From positions 32,067 through 96,066 of the forward strand of contig NZ_JAFCJJ010000023.1 of assembly GCF_018131015.1 (NCBI RefSeq): DNA of 64,000 nt, in the 5' to 3' direction. Numbering within the stretch: the first letter of the stretch is position 1; the number at the start of each line of letters is the position of its first letter. Under the pieces are notes generated by a model. That model was not told where the DNA came from, did no database searches, and saw only the letters and a list, made by a program, of their open reading frames with translations. The DNA is from Bradyrhizobium diazoefficiens (GTDB lineage: Bacteria; Pseudomonadota; Alphaproteobacteria; Rhizobiales; Xanthobacteraceae). This document shows, piece by piece, positions 41,922-52,047 of this stretch. A program made the translations under genes and the position numbers.

Positions 41922-44285
41922 CTAGTCTCGCGTCTTGAGGACCGCAACGAGGTCCAGTTTATTGATCCGTTCACGGATGACCGCCGCCGAGGCGATGGCG
42001 GCCAGGACCACGACGGTTGTGGCGACCACGTAGGTCGAATGCTCGACGATGAGGCGGACGCGCATCATCTCGCCGGCCAGGTTCGTCTTCATGACCCATG
42101 CGAGCCCGTAGCCCATCACCCACCCGGGCGGTTGGGCGGCCAGCGTCAGGATCGCAAGTTCGAGCAGAAGGATGCGCAGCACTTCGCCGCGCGTGAAGCC
42201 CAGCACACGCAGGCTCGCCAGTTCCCGCGCCCGTTCGGAGAGCGAGATGCGGGCGTTGTTGTAGACGACGCCGAATGCGATCACGGCAGCAAGTCCGGTA
42301 TAGATGCTCGCCATCGTGGTGACGAGCTGCGCGACGGTCTTGCGGAAATTCGCGAGCGACACCCTCTGCAGCGCGACGCCGCCGACCGTCGGCATCGACT
42401 TCACGGCCGCGTAGAAATCCTCCTTCCGGTTCTCGTCGAGGCTGAGGCTCACGCCGTTCACGACGGGCGCCTCGCGCATCAGCTTGCGAAGCGCCTCGAT
42501 GCGCATCATCCCCCTGATGCCGAAATAGTCCTCGACGGTTGCCACGATCGGCATCGTGACGGTACGTCGGGCGCCCTCCAACAGATCGAGCTCGACGGTA
42601 TCGCCAGCTCCCACTCCGAGGATCTGACCAAGCATGCTGGAGATTGCGAGACCCGTCTGCGGAAGCATGACCGGCCGAAGGTCGGTATCGACGATGCGCC
42701 TGAGATCAGCATCGGCCGGCCGGCCGCTGATGGTGATCCGGCGTTCGACGTTGCCGTGACGGATGCGGACGGGCACCTCGCGGAACGGCTCGGCGGCGAG
42801 CACGCCCGGTAGCCGATTGACTTGCTGCACCACGTTCTCGATCCGCTTCTCCACGAAGCCGATGGTCGCGTCCTGCCGGTCGGCGAGGAAGTAGGTCACG
42901 TCGATCAATTGCTCCATCGTGTCCCGGGTGAACAGCGAGACGACCAGAATCGCGGTTGCCAGCGCCATCCCAAGGGCCGTGAAGGCAGCCCGGACCGGAT
43001 GCCGCGCGATGTTTCGGATCATCATCAGCGTCGGCTGCGACACGACCTGATCGAGCTGAATGCCCGCCGGGAGCAGCCGCCGGTACAGCGGAGGGGCCGG
43101 CGGCTGCATGGCGACGGCGGGCGGCAACTTCACCACCTCCCGCAGCGCCCGAAACGCGCCGATCGCGGCGGCGGCCGCGCTGAGCGCGCCGGCGATGACG
43201 TACAGATCCGGCGCGTTCGCGAACACCAGGAACGGGAAGTGAAAGAACTCGCCGTACAGGACCGTGACGCGCAATCCGAGCCATGTACCGGCGACGCCAC
43301 CCAGGAGGATTCCGATGACGACGATCGAGGCAACGAACTTGAAGTAGTGGAGCACGATGCTGCTGTCGGCATAGCCCAGCGCCTTGAGCAGGCCGATCTG
43401 CTCGCGCTCGAGCGCGACCAGCCGGGTCAGGGTGAGATTGACCAGGAAGGCGGCGACCAGAAGGAAGATCGGCGGCAGCGTGCGACTCATGCTGTTGAGC
43501 ATGTCGAGCTCATGATCGAGCCAGGCGTGCGACGTCTGGTCCTTCCGGCCGTGGGCCGCCTGCCCGCCATACGGGTCGAGCAAGGCGTCGAGCCGCGAGA
43601 TCACCTCGCGTTCGGAGGCGCCGGGCTGCAGCTTGACTGATGCTGCCGAGAAGGCACCGTCGAGATCGTAGACGCCGGCGAGCGCCTTTTCCGACATCCA
43701 TACGATTGCGTAGCGCCGGTCGTCCGGCATCAGGTCGCCAGGCCCGACCGTGTAAACGAACTCGGGCGACAACGCGGTGCCGACGATGATGAGCTCGCGC
43801 TTCTTGCCGTTCAGGATGGCCGAGAACCGCGCCCCTTCCGAAAAACCGTGAGCCCGGGCAAACGGCTCGTTGACGACGACCTCCTCCGTCCGTCCCGGCT
43901 CCGGAAGCCTTCCGGAGCGCATGTAGAGCCGGTTGAGACGCGGCTCGCCGTTGTCGGGAAGCGAGACGAACTGTCCGCTGGCAGGCTCGGAGAAGCCCGG
44001 AATGTCGAGCAGCGCCAGCTTGGCGATGCGCGTGTCGACGGCAGCGACGCCGGGAATCTCGGCTATCCTGCCGGCGAGCGCCTTGGGAGCCCTCTTCGCC
44101 TGAGCGAACACGTCGCCGAAACCGTAGCGTTCGTAGTATGCGGTCCGGGTGTCCTCCAACGACCGATGCGAACCCACCGCAAGCACCAGCGTCGCGACGC
44201 CGCCTCCGACGACCAGAGCGACGGCGAGGACCTGCGCCCAGAGCCGCCTGATGTCCCGAAACAGCTTGATGTCGAGGGCCGCCAT
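41922..44285 (-). CDS. ABC transporter permease with two FtsX-like domains
   Basis: 787 residues from ATG 44285, chosen since the frame upstream is antisense to the ATPase gene. It has an N-terminal helix (MAALDIKLFRDIRRLW), a large periplasmic domain (about 45-250), a first bundle with FtsX-type helices (about 260-420), a second periplasmic domain, and a C-terminal bundle with FtsX segments. This twin-FtsX layout is found in lipoprotein- or envelope-related exporters. It lies between an ATPase gene and an adaptor gene with very short gaps (4 and 2 bases). The substrate is unknown. Confidence 0.85.
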   Translation of the reverse strand: MAALDIKLFRDIRRLWAQVLAVALVVGGGVATLVLAVGSHRSLEDTRTAYYERYGFGDVFAQAKRAPKALAGRIAEIPGVAAVDTRIAKLALLDIPGFSEPASGQFVSLPDNGEPRLNRLYMRSGRLPEPGRTEEVVVNEPFARAHGFSEGARFSAILNGKKRELIIVGTALSPEFVYTVGPGDLMPDDRRYAIVWMSEKALAGVYDLDGAFSAASVKLQPGASEREVISRLDALLDPYGGQAAHGRKDQTSHAWLDHELDMLNSMSRTLPPIFLLVAAFLVNLTLTRLVALEREQIGLLKALGYADSSIVLHYFKFVASIVVIGILLGGVAGTWLGLRVTVLYGEFFHFPFLVFANAPDLYVIAGALSAAAAAIGAFRALREVVKLPPAVAMQPPAPPLYRRLLPAGIQLDQVVSQPTLMMIRNIARHPVRAAFTALGMALATAILVVSLFTRDTMEQLIDVTYFLADRQDATIGFVEKRIENVVQQVNRLPGVLAAEPFREVPVRIRHGNVERRITISGRPADADLRRIVDTDLRPVMLPQTGLAISSMLGQILGVGAGDTVELDLLEGARRTVTMPIVATVEDYFGIRGMMRIEALRKLMREAPVVNGVSLSLDENRKEDFYAAVKSMPTVGGVALQRVSLANFRKTVAQLVTTMASIYTGLAAVIAFGVVYNNARISLSERARELASLRVLGFTRGEVLRILLLELAILTLAAQPPGWVMGYGLAWVMKTNLAGEMMRVRLIVEHSTYVVATTVVVLAAIASAAVIRERINKLDLVAVLKTRD

Positions 44286-44289
44286 GCCG

Positions 44290-44997
<708 letters not shown>

Positions 44998-45074
44998 GGC
45001 TGCCCTTTCGGGACGCAATTGTCAGCCAGATCCGCCAAGGAGCAGCGAGGAGCGTGGCCGGCGGCTCCTGTCCC

Positions 45075-45740
45075 TCACTTGCCGCCCTGCATCTGCATGG
45101 AGCCCTTGCGGCCCGCCTGCATCATCATCGGCATCATGCCCATGTTGGGCGCGAGCAGCTCGTCCGCGGTCTTCTTCTGCTCGTCGGAAAGCGTCTCGAG
45201 CAGGTTCGAAAGCGCCGGCCTCATCGCCCGGGTTCCTTCCAGTCGAGCCCCGAGCCACTTTTCCTGCAACGCAAGCTTTTCGACCAGGCCCAAAGCTCCA
45301 GCGGCCTGAGGAGACATCATCGAACTGCGCATATCTCCCAATGTCTTGGCGTTGGTCCGCAGCGCATCGGCGAACACGTTCCAGGAGGTCTGCTGCGCGT
45401 CGGTTATCTTGAGCTCGGTCCGGAGGAATGCGATCCGGCCTTCGATGCGATCGATGGTCTCCATGCCGCCCATCCCGTCGCCGGACTGCCGCATCATGCC
45501 CATCATCCGCATCATGTCCGACATGGGCATGCCGGCGCCCATCATGTCCCTCATGCCGCCACCCATCATGCCCTGCGAGGGCGGCGTGCCGCGTGGCGAC
45601 TCCGGCGGAACAGCCGGCTTGGCCTCGGGCGTCTCTTTCTGGTCCGGATGATGAGCCTGGTGGTCGGCCTGCGACTGAGCGAGACCAGGCTGGGACAAGG
45701 TCGCAAGCAACAGAGCTGAAGCAAGTGCCCACGTGCGCAT
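45075..45740 (-). CDS. Spy/CpxP-like LTXXQ periplasmic chaperone
   Basis: 221 residues from ATG 45740, chosen because it begins a signal peptide (MRTWALASALLLATLSQPGLAQ). The N-terminal part is very rich in histidine, glycine and methionine (QGMMGGGMRDMMGAGMPM), which suggests copper binding. Two LTXXQ-type repeats follow, LKITDAQQTSWNVFADALR and LSDEQKKTADELLAP. The protein should protect envelope proteins. It is the first gene of a unit with the ABC-FtsX-HlyD genes, behind a FixK-type promoter. Confidence 0.8.
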   Translation of the reverse strand: MRTWALASALLLATLSQPGLAQSQADHQAHHPDQKETPEAKPAVPPESPRGTPPSQGMMGGGMRDMMGAGMPMSDMMRMMGMMRQSGDGMGGMETIDRIEGRIAFLRTELKITDAQQTSWNVFADALRTNAKTLGDMRSSMMSPQAAGALGLVEKLALQEKWLGARLEGTRAMRPALSNLLETLSDEQKKTADELLAPNMGMMPMMMQAGRKGSMQMQGGK

Positions 45741-45769
45741 CGTTGTTCCCTCCTCGATCGACTGCCCTG

Positions 45770-45810
45770 ACAATACCGACTTGAAGCGACTCCGGGTTGA
45801 CGCAAGTCAA
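45770..45810 (-). promoter_or_regulatory. Probable FixK/FNR-type class II promoter of the Spy-ABC-FtsX-HlyD unit
   Basis: TTGACGCAAGTCAA (45797-45810) matches TTG(A/C)-N6-(T/G)CAA, with symmetry extended by GTTGAC/GTCAAC. On the minus strand a -10 TATTGT (45775-45770) lies 21 bases from the box edge. With that -10, transcription starts near 45763 and the box centre is at -40.5, the usual FixK2 position. The leader to ATG 45740 would be 22 bases. Confidence 0.7.
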
Positions 45811-45837
45811 CGATGAGGCGGTCAAACGCCATGTTTC

Positions 45838-46296
45838 TCACTTCACCGTCACGTGCCCCGTCATGCCGTAATCCCGATGGTCGGGGATCAGGCAGGAATA
45901 CTCGAACGTTCCTGGCTTCGAGAACTTCCATACAATCTCCGCCGTCTTCTTCGGGGCGACCCGCACCGCGTTCGGCTCGTCGTGCGCCATGTGCGGATGC
46001 TTCCTCATGTCGGCGGCGTGCTTCAAATTCTCCTTGGTCGTGGCCAGAAGGAATTCGTGGTCCTCGGTGCCGATATTGCGCAGAACGAAGCGAACCTGCT
46101 CGCCGAGCTTCACCTCGATCTTGAAGGGGTTATAGTCCATCTCACTCATCTCGATCTCGATGGTGCGCGATGGTTTCGCCGGGTCGCCGGGCTCGCCCGC
46201 CGAGTATGTTTGGTGGTGACCATGATCGTGTGCCCGGGCCGGCGTCCATGCCGCCGCCAGGGAAACGGCCAGCCCGATCGTCGCAAGCCTGTTCAT
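45838..46296 (-). CDS. Periplasmic cupredoxin-like copper protein
   Basis: 152 residues from ATG 46296, which has AGAGGAA before it. A signal peptide ends near ARAHD, followed by a histidine-rich start (HDHGHHQT). The cupredoxin fold has likely type I ligands His80 (TEDHEFLL), Cys135, His140 and Met145 in YSCLIPDHRDYGMTGH. It could carry or sequester copper for the efflux pump encoded just upstream in the same unit. It replaces CusF, which is absent. Confidence 0.85.
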   Translation of the reverse strand: MNRLATIGLAVSLAAAWTPARAHDHGHHQTYSAGEPGDPAKPSRTIEIEMSEMDYNPFKIEVKLGEQVRFVLRNIGTEDHEFLLATTKENLKHAADMRKHPHMAHDEPNAVRVAPKKTAEIVWKFSKPGTFEYSCLIPDHRDYGMTGHVTVK

Positions 46297-46331
46297 CAGT
46301 TCCTCTCGTGTCGTGGTCCCTTTGGGTCTCA

Positions 46332-49300
46332 TCAAGCCGCCTTGGGCACGTCCGGCGGAGCGCCTGCCGAAAGCTCGCCGGCCGCCTCGTCCAGGCCGGG
46401 CAGCCCAAATCCCTTGACCAGGCCAAAGATGGCCGGGATCACAATGAGGGTGAGCAGCGTCGAAGACATCATCCCGCCGATCATCGGAACGGCGATGCGC
46501 TGCATGATTTCCGATCCGGTCCCCGTGCTCCACATGATCGGCAGCAGTCCCGCCATGATGGCGACAACCGTCATCATCTTGGGGCGGACGCGTTCGACCG
46601 CGCCCTCCATGATTGCGTCGTGGAGATCCCGGTGCGTGAAGGCGCGTTTCTCGGCGCGGCGCCTGGCCTTCATCTCTGTGAGGGCATGGTCGAGGTAGAT
46701 CAGCATCACGACGCCGGTCTCGGCAGCGACGCCGGCGAGTGCGATGAAGCCGACGGCGACGGCGACGGACAGGTTGAAGCCGAGCCACCACATCATCCAG
46801 ATGCCGCCGACCAGCGCAAATGGCAGTGACAGCATCACGATCAGGGTCTCGGTCATGGCCCTGAAGTTCAGGTACAGCAGCAGGAAGATGATCGTGAGCG
46901 TCACCGGCACCACGATCTTGAGGCGCGCGGCGGCGCGCTGCAAATATTCGTACTGGCCGCTCCAGACCACGTAATAGCCGGCGGGAAACTGGATGCTCTC
47001 CGTGACGGCGCGCTGCGCATCGGCGACGTAGCTGCCGATGTCGCGATCCCTGATGTCGACGTAGACGTAGGTGGCGAGCTGCCCGTTCTCGGTCCGGATC
47101 GAGGTCGGCCCCCGCGCCGGCTCGACCCTGGCGACCTCGCCGAGGGGCACGGCACCGCCCGCCGGCATCGGCACCAGGATATCGCTGGCGATGGCCTTCG
47201 GATTGTCCCTGAGATCGCGGGGGTAGCGCATGTTCACCGTGAAGCGCTGCCGCCCTTCAACGGTGGTGGTCACGGTCTGGCCGCCGAGCGCGGCCGCGAT
47301 GGTGTCCTGGACGTCCTGGATCAGGATCCCGTAGCGGGCAAGCGCCTCGCGGTCCGGAACGATCTCGAGATAGTACCCGCCGATGCCCCGCTCGGCATAG
47401 GCCGACGACGTCCCAGGCACGGCCTTGATCACGCGCTCGACTTGCTTCGCCAGCAGGTCAATCTCGACCAGGTCCGTTCCCATCACCTTGACGCCGACCG
47501 GCGTGCGTATGCCGGTCGACAGCATGTCGATGCGGGCCTTGATCGGCATGGTCCAGGCGTTGGAGACGCCCGGGAATTGCAGCGCCTTGTCCATCTCCGC
47601 GATCAGGCCGTCGAGGGTGACGCCCGCACGCCACTGTTCCTTCGGCTTCAGATTAACCACGGTCTCGAACATCTCGGTCGGCGCCGGGTCGGTCGCGGTC
47701 GCGGCGCGCCCAGCCTTGCCGTAGACTGAGGCGACCTCCGGGAACGACTTGATGATGCGGTCCTGCGTCTGCATCAGCTCGGCGGCCTTGGTGACGGAGA
47801 TGCCGGGCAGCGTGGTCGGCATGTAGAGCAGCGTGCCCTCGTTCAGCGTCGGCATGAATTCGGTGCCGAGCTGCCGCGCCGGCCAGACCGTGACGACGAG
47901 CAGGACGAGCGAGGCCAGGATTACCAGCGTCTTGGCGCGCAGCACGCCCCTGATGACCGGGCGGTAGATCCAGATCAGGGCGCGGTTGATGATATTCCGG
48001 TGCTCCGGGACTATCCTGCCGCGGACGAAGATCACCATCAGCGCCGGCACAAGCGTCACGGATAGCAGCGCTGCGGCCGCCATTGCGAAGGTCTTGGTGA
48101 ACGCCAGGGGGCTGAACAGCCGCCCTTCCTGCGATTCCAGCGTGAAGATCGGCATGAACGAGACGGTGATGATCAGAAGGCTGAAGAACAGGGCCGGCCC
48201 GACCTCCGAAGCCGCGTCAATCAGGACCTGCACGCGCGATTGATCCGGCTTGGCCCGTTCGAGGTGCTTGTGCGCGTTCTCGATCATGACGATGGCTGCG
48301 TCCACCATGGCGCCGATCGCGATGGCGATGCCGCCGAGGCTCATGATGTTCGAGCCCAGCCCCAAAAGCTTCATGGCACCGAACGCCATCAGCACGCCGA
48401 CCGGCAGCATCAGGATCGCGACGAGCGCGCTGCGCACATGCAAAAGGAATACGATGCAGACAAGCGCGACGACGATGCTCTCCTCGAACAGCGTGCGCTT
48501 GAGAGTCTCGATCGCCGCGTAGATCAGGTTGGACCGGTCGTACACCGGAACGATCTCGACCGATTTCGGCAGGCTGCTCGCGATCTCCCTGAACCGCCTC
48601 TTGACGTTCTCGATGACGTCGAGCGCGTTGACGCCGAAGCGCTGCAGCACGATGCCGCTCGCGACCTCGCCCTCGCCGTTCAGCTCGGCGATGCCGCGCC
48701 GCTCGTCCGGTCCGAGCTCGACGCTGGCGACATCGCGCAGCAGCACCGGCGTCCCGTTGCTGGTCTTCAGGACGATGTTGCCGAGATCGTTGATGCTCTT
48801 GAGGTAGCCCTTGCCGCGGATGACGTACTCGAACTCCGAGAGCTCGACCGTGCGTCCGCCGACATCGGCGTTGCTGGCGCGAATGGCCTCCCGGATCTTC
48901 TGCATGGTGATGCCGCGGTCGCGCATCCGCTGCGGGTCGAGCACGACGTTGTACTGCTTGACGAAGCCGCCGATGCTGGCGATCTCGGCGACGCCTTCGG
49001 CCTTGGCCAGCGCGAACTTCAGGGTCCAGTCCTGGATCGTGCGGGTGTCCGCCAGGTTCAATTCCCTGGACATGACGGCGTATTGGTAGACCCAGCCGAC
49101 GCCGGTGGCGTCCGGCCCGATGGTCGGAGTGACGCCTGCGGGAAGCCGCGAGGCGGAGCCGTTGAGGAATTCCAGCACGCGCGAGCGCGCCCAGTAGACG
49201 TCGGTCCCGTCCTCGAAGATCACGTAGACGAACGACACCCCGAAGAACGAGAAGCCGCGCACCACCTTCGACTTCGGCATCGTCAGCATGGCCGTGGTCA

Positions 49301-49505
49301 GCGGATAGGTGACCTGGTCCTCGATCACCTGCGGCGCCTGGCCAGGATACTCGGTGTAGACGATGACCTGCGTGTCCGAGAGGTCGGGGATCGCGTCCAG
49401 AGGAAGGTGCACAAGCGCGTAGAGGCCGGCCGCCGCCGCAAGGCCGGTGCCGAACAGCACCAGCAGCAGGTTACGCGCCGACCAGGCGATGATGCGGGCG
49501 ATCAT
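46332..49505 (-). CDS. cusA: CusA-like RND copper/silver efflux pump
   Basis: 1057 residues with 12 membrane helices in the RND pattern. The heavy-metal subgroup segment IAIGAMVDAAIVMIENAHKH, with its acidic membrane residue, closely matches CusA. The start MIARIIAWSARNLLLVL and the ends of the two large periplasmic domains are typical. It takes Cu(I)/Ag(I) from the periplasm or cytoplasm and passes it to an outer-membrane channel, using proton flow. Its start overlaps the CusB stop by four bases. No outer-membrane channel gene is seen in the unit. Confidence 0.9.
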   Translation of the reverse strand: MIARIIAWSARNLLLVLFGTGLAAAAGLYALVHLPLDAIPDLSDTQVIVYTEYPGQAPQVIEDQVTYPLTTAMLTMPKSKVVRGFSFFGVSFVYVIFEDGTDVYWARSRVLEFLNGSASRLPAGVTPTIGPDATGVGWVYQYAVMSRELNLADTRTIQDWTLKFALAKAEGVAEIASIGGFVKQYNVVLDPQRMRDRGITMQKIREAIRASNADVGGRTVELSEFEYVIRGKGYLKSINDLGNIVLKTSNGTPVLLRDVASVELGPDERRGIAELNGEGEVASGIVLQRFGVNALDVIENVKRRFREIASSLPKSVEIVPVYDRSNLIYAAIETLKRTLFEESIVVALVCIVFLLHVRSALVAILMLPVGVLMAFGAMKLLGLGSNIMSLGGIAIAIGAMVDAAIVMIENAHKHLERAKPDQSRVQVLIDAASEVGPALFFSLLIITVSFMPIFTLESQEGRLFSPLAFTKTFAMAAAALLSVTLVPALMVIFVRGRIVPEHRNIINRALIWIYRPVIRGVLRAKTLVILASLVLLVVTVWPARQLGTEFMPTLNEGTLLYMPTTLPGISVTKAAELMQTQDRIIKSFPEVASVYGKAGRAATATDPAPTEMFETVVNLKPKEQWRAGVTLDGLIAEMDKALQFPGVSNAWTMPIKARIDMLSTGIRTPVGVKVMGTDLVEIDLLAKQVERVIKAVPGTSSAYAERGIGGYYLEIVPDREALARYGILIQDVQDTIAAALGGQTVTTTVEGRQRFTVNMRYPRDLRDNPKAIASDILVPMPAGGAVPLGEVARVEPARGPTSIRTENGQLATYVYVDIRDRDIGSYVADAQRAVTESIQFPAGYYVVWSGQYEYLQRAAARLKIVVPVTLTIIFLLLYLNFRAMTETLIVMLSLPFALVGGIWMMWWLGFNLSVAVAVGFIALAGVAAETGVVMLIYLDHALTEMKARRRAEKRAFTHRDLHDAIMEGAVERVRPKMMTVVAIMAGLLPIMWSTGTGSEIMQRIAVPMIGGMMSSTLLTLIVIPAIFGLVKGFGLPGLDEAAGELSAGAPPDVPKAA

Positions 49506-50929
49506 TTCTGTTCTCCGGTCACGCGCCCTGCGCCGGCATCGGATGCCCCGGGCGCGGCGTCGCCAAAACCCTTGAGCGCCGCCTTCAGATTGCTTTCCGC
49601 ATCGATCAGGAAGTTGGCGGAGGTGACGACCGTGTCGCCGTCCGAAACTCCCTCCCGCACCTCGATGTAGCCGCCGCCGCGACGGCCAAGCTTCACCTGT
49701 CGAGGCTCGAAACGCCCTTCCCCCTTGTCGACGAGAACGACCTGGCGGCTGCCGGTGTCGAGCACCGCACTGTCAGGCACCACCAGGACCGCGGAGGACT
49801 CCGCGGTGTCGATGTCGGCATCGACATACATGTCCGGTCGCAGCTCGGAGTCCGGATTTGCGAGTTCGATCCGGACACGAACGGAGCGGGTTTCGCGGTT
49901 CACCTGCGGATAGATGACGGCGATCTTGCCGGCGAAGCTGCGCCCGGGGAAACTGCGCGCGCGGACCGCCACGGGCTGGCCCACCGCGATGCTGCCGAGG
50001 TCCCGCTCGGCGACGTCGACCAGCGCCCAGACGACGGATGTATCCGCGATCCGGAACAGCACGTCGCCGGGATTGGCTCGCATGCCTTCGATCGCATTGC
50101 GCTCGAGCACGATTCCGTCACGCGGCGCCGACCAGAGCACGGTGACGGGCGCGCTACGTGTCCTCTCCATCTCCGCGATAACCGTCTCCGGCACGTCGAG
50201 ATTGACCAGCCGCTGTCGCGAGCCGCGACCGTAGGTCTCGACGCCGCCGACGGTCCTGGAGGTGATCGTCGCGAGATATTCCGCGGCTGCGGATGCGACC
50301 GCCGAACTGTAGATCTCCATCAGGGGCTGGCCCGCCTTCACGCGCGTGCCGGTGGTGACGTCGGCAACCTTCTGAACAAAACTTTCGGCCCGCATGGCGA
50401 TCACGGACACGCGGCGCTCATCCAACTGGATCGTGCCTGGCACCTTGATCGAGACGCGGATCACACGCCGTTCGACAGGCTCGGATCTCACGCCCGAGCG
50501 CTGGATCTTGCCCGGCGAAAGCCTGACGACACCGTCGTCGAGGTCGTCGCCTTCGTAGACGGGGACGTAGTTCATTCCCATCGAATCCTTCTTCGGCACC
50601 GGCGAGGTATCGGGCAGACCCATCGGATTGCGGTAGTAGAGGATTTTTCGCGAGGATTCCGCCTGCTGCGGGTTGGTCTTCGCCGGGACCGCGCGGTCGT
50701 CGTCGTAGACCGGCAGGTAGTCCTGCCCGCGCTCGTCCTTCCTGGGACCGGCCGACCAGCGCGGCGCGCCGCCCGGGTCGCGGTAATAGAGCGGTGTTCG
50801 GTTCTCGACCGGTACCGTCGTGGTGACCTCGGCGTGGACGGACCAGCGCACACCGTTCGAATACCAGTAGGTCCCAGCAGCGAGGCCGCCGGCCAGCGCG
50901 AAGGACGTCAGGAGACGCAGCATTTTCAT
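49502..50929 (-). CDS. cusB: CusB-like periplasmic adaptor with two heavy-metal-binding motifs
   Basis: 475 residues from ATG 50929 (an ATG at 50938 adds three). A membrane anchor is followed by two tandem heavy-metal-binding motifs, LYYRDPGGAPRWSAGPRKDE and LYYRNPMGLPDTSPVPKKDS, each ending in a (D/N)Y(L/V)PVY element (about residues 45-130). The adaptor core follows with a lipoyl region and a helical hairpin. The repeat of the metal-binding motif is unusual; most CusB-like proteins have one. It pairs with CusA. Confidence 0.85.
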   Translation of the reverse strand: MKMLRLLTSFALAGGLAAGTYWYSNGVRWSVHAEVTTTVPVENRTPLYYRDPGGAPRWSAGPRKDERGQDYLPVYDDDRAVPAKTNPQQAESSRKILYYRNPMGLPDTSPVPKKDSMGMNYVPVYEGDDLDDGVVRLSPGKIQRSGVRSEPVERRVIRVSIKVPGTIQLDERRVSVIAMRAESFVQKVADVTTGTRVKAGQPLMEIYSSAVASAAAEYLATITSRTVGGVETYGRGSRQRLVNLDVPETVIAEMERTRSAPVTVLWSAPRDGIVLERNAIEGMRANPGDVLFRIADTSVVWALVDVAERDLGSIAVGQPVAVRARSFPGRSFAGKIAVIYPQVNRETRSVRVRIELANPDSELRPDMYVDADIDTAESSAVLVVPDSAVLDTGSRQVVLVDKGEGRFEPRQVKLGRRGGGYIEVREGVSDGDTVVTSANFLIDAESNLKAALKGFGDAAPGASDAGAGRVTGEQK

Positions 50930-51011
50930 GGCGTGCAATCGCGCGCTCGGTGCGCGCGTCCATGTGAATGGGAAGGAGGAGTTCGGGCGCCGTCCGGCAG
51001 CGCCCGAAGGC

Positions 51012-51404
51012 TCACTTGGTCGCCGTGACGATCACCTTGCCGGTGACGGTCTCCGGCTCGCCCTGCACCTTCGCGGAGAGCGTGACCTGGTAGCGTCCGG
51101 CCATCGGCAGGTCGGTCTTGAAGGCGTACACGCCCGGCTCCTTCGACGGCAGCGGCGCCACGGGCGACTCCATTTCGGCCATCCCGTCCGGAGCCATGTC
51201 GATGCGGGTCTTGAAGATGACAGCGTCGGGCACCGGCTTGCCGGTCCGCTTGCTGGTCAGGCGCACGGCAAGCGTGACGTCGTCGCCCTTCTTCATCTCC
51301 GGATTGACGGGCTCGAAGGCGAAGTCGCCAGCGCCCGCCATGGCGGCCCAAGCGACGAGCGAAAGGGTGGCGGCAAGAGCCGCGGTTGCTGGTCTGGAAA
51401 GCAT
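51012..51404 (-). CDS. Periplasmic FixH-like protein
   Basis: 130 residues. A signal peptide is followed by a beta-sandwich of the FixH type, with FAFEPVNPEMKKGDDVTLAVRLTSK and GVYAFKTDLPMAGRYQVTLSAKV. FixH proteins usually take part in copper insertion into cbb3 oxidases, but stand-alone relatives like this are found in copper-resistance groups. It lies directly upstream of CusB on the same strand. No conserved metal ligands are obvious apart from several methionines. Confidence 0.75.
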   Translation of the reverse strand: MLSRPATAALAATLSLVAWAAMAGAGDFAFEPVNPEMKKGDDVTLAVRLTSKRTGKPVPDAVIFKTRIDMAPDGMAEMESPVAPLPSKEPGVYAFKTDLPMAGRYQVTLSAKVQGEPETVTGKVIVTATK

Positions 51405-51502
51405 TGTCCTGTCCTCATGAATTGATCTCGCCGTGGCGCCCCGGCGCGCACGTCAGTCGTCGCCGCAGGCACACGCGTGCCGCGGCGTCTGGCCTTGCGG
51501 GA

Positions 51503-51871
51503 TCAGACTCGAGGAGGCCGGAAGGGAGGACTGCCGCCGCGGAAGGAAACAACCTGATCGGCGGGAATGGCGATCTTGCTCGCCGTGAGGGCGACAAACG
51601 CGAAGACGATCGGGCGAACATCGCCGAGCGCAAGGGCCCCGCCGATGCAGCACAGGCCCATCCCGCACTTGTAGCCGTCGGTGTGCGAACTCGTTCCCTT
51701 GATGTCGTCGGGGCAGCAATCGTCCATCGACATGCCGGCGTGACCGGCCATGTGGATGCTGGCCTGCGGATCGGCGGGCGCCACGGCGAGGCCGGCCGCC
51801 GATGCGCCGAGCGGCAGCATCGCCAGGGAGGCCGCGATCGCAAGCGCCAGGATGGTCCGAACGAGCCGCAT
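51503..51871 (-). CDS. Cys/His/Met-rich secreted protein, probable copper sensor or buffer
   Basis: 122 residues from ATG 51871, chosen as the start of a signal peptide (MRLVRTILALAIAASLAMLP). The mature part has HMAGHAGMSMDDCCPDD and YKCGMGLCC, many likely copper ligands, and ends with GGSPPFRPPRV, like CopL/DUF2946 proteins. It is the first gene of the copper unit. A possible promoter with TTGACC (51942-51947 on the minus strand) is weak. Confidence 0.7.
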   Translation of the reverse strand: MRLVRTILALAIAASLAMLPLGASAAGLAVAPADPQASIHMAGHAGMSMDDCCPDDIKGTSSHTDGYKCGMGLCCIGGALALGDVRPIVFAFVALTASKIAIPADQVVSFRGGSPPFRPPRV

Positions 51872-51989
51872 CGATCTTCGATCACCTTCTGTCGGTCGAT
51901 TCATCGACGACACGAGACCAGATGGGACTGTTTTCGACGGGGGTCAACCCTCCGGTTCGGACGCTGCGCCGCCGCCCGGCCGGAGCAGC

Positions 51990-52022
51990 AAAAAGGAGCG
52001 CCCGGTTTCATCCGGGCGCTCC
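51990..52022 (-). terminator. Rho-independent terminator of ssb
   Basis: GGAGCGCCCGG (51995-52005) and CCGGGCGCTCC (52012-52022) form an 11-base-pair stem. On the minus strand it is followed by TTTTTGC. It lies just after the ssb stop. Confidence 0.85.
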
Positions 52023-52047
52023 CCCCATTTTAGAACGGGATTGTACC

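Noticed and set aside
51919..51947. TTGACC ... CATCTG as a promoter for the copper unit
   Set aside because: The -35 and 17-base spacing are fine, but the -10 matches only two of six bases, so it is not called.
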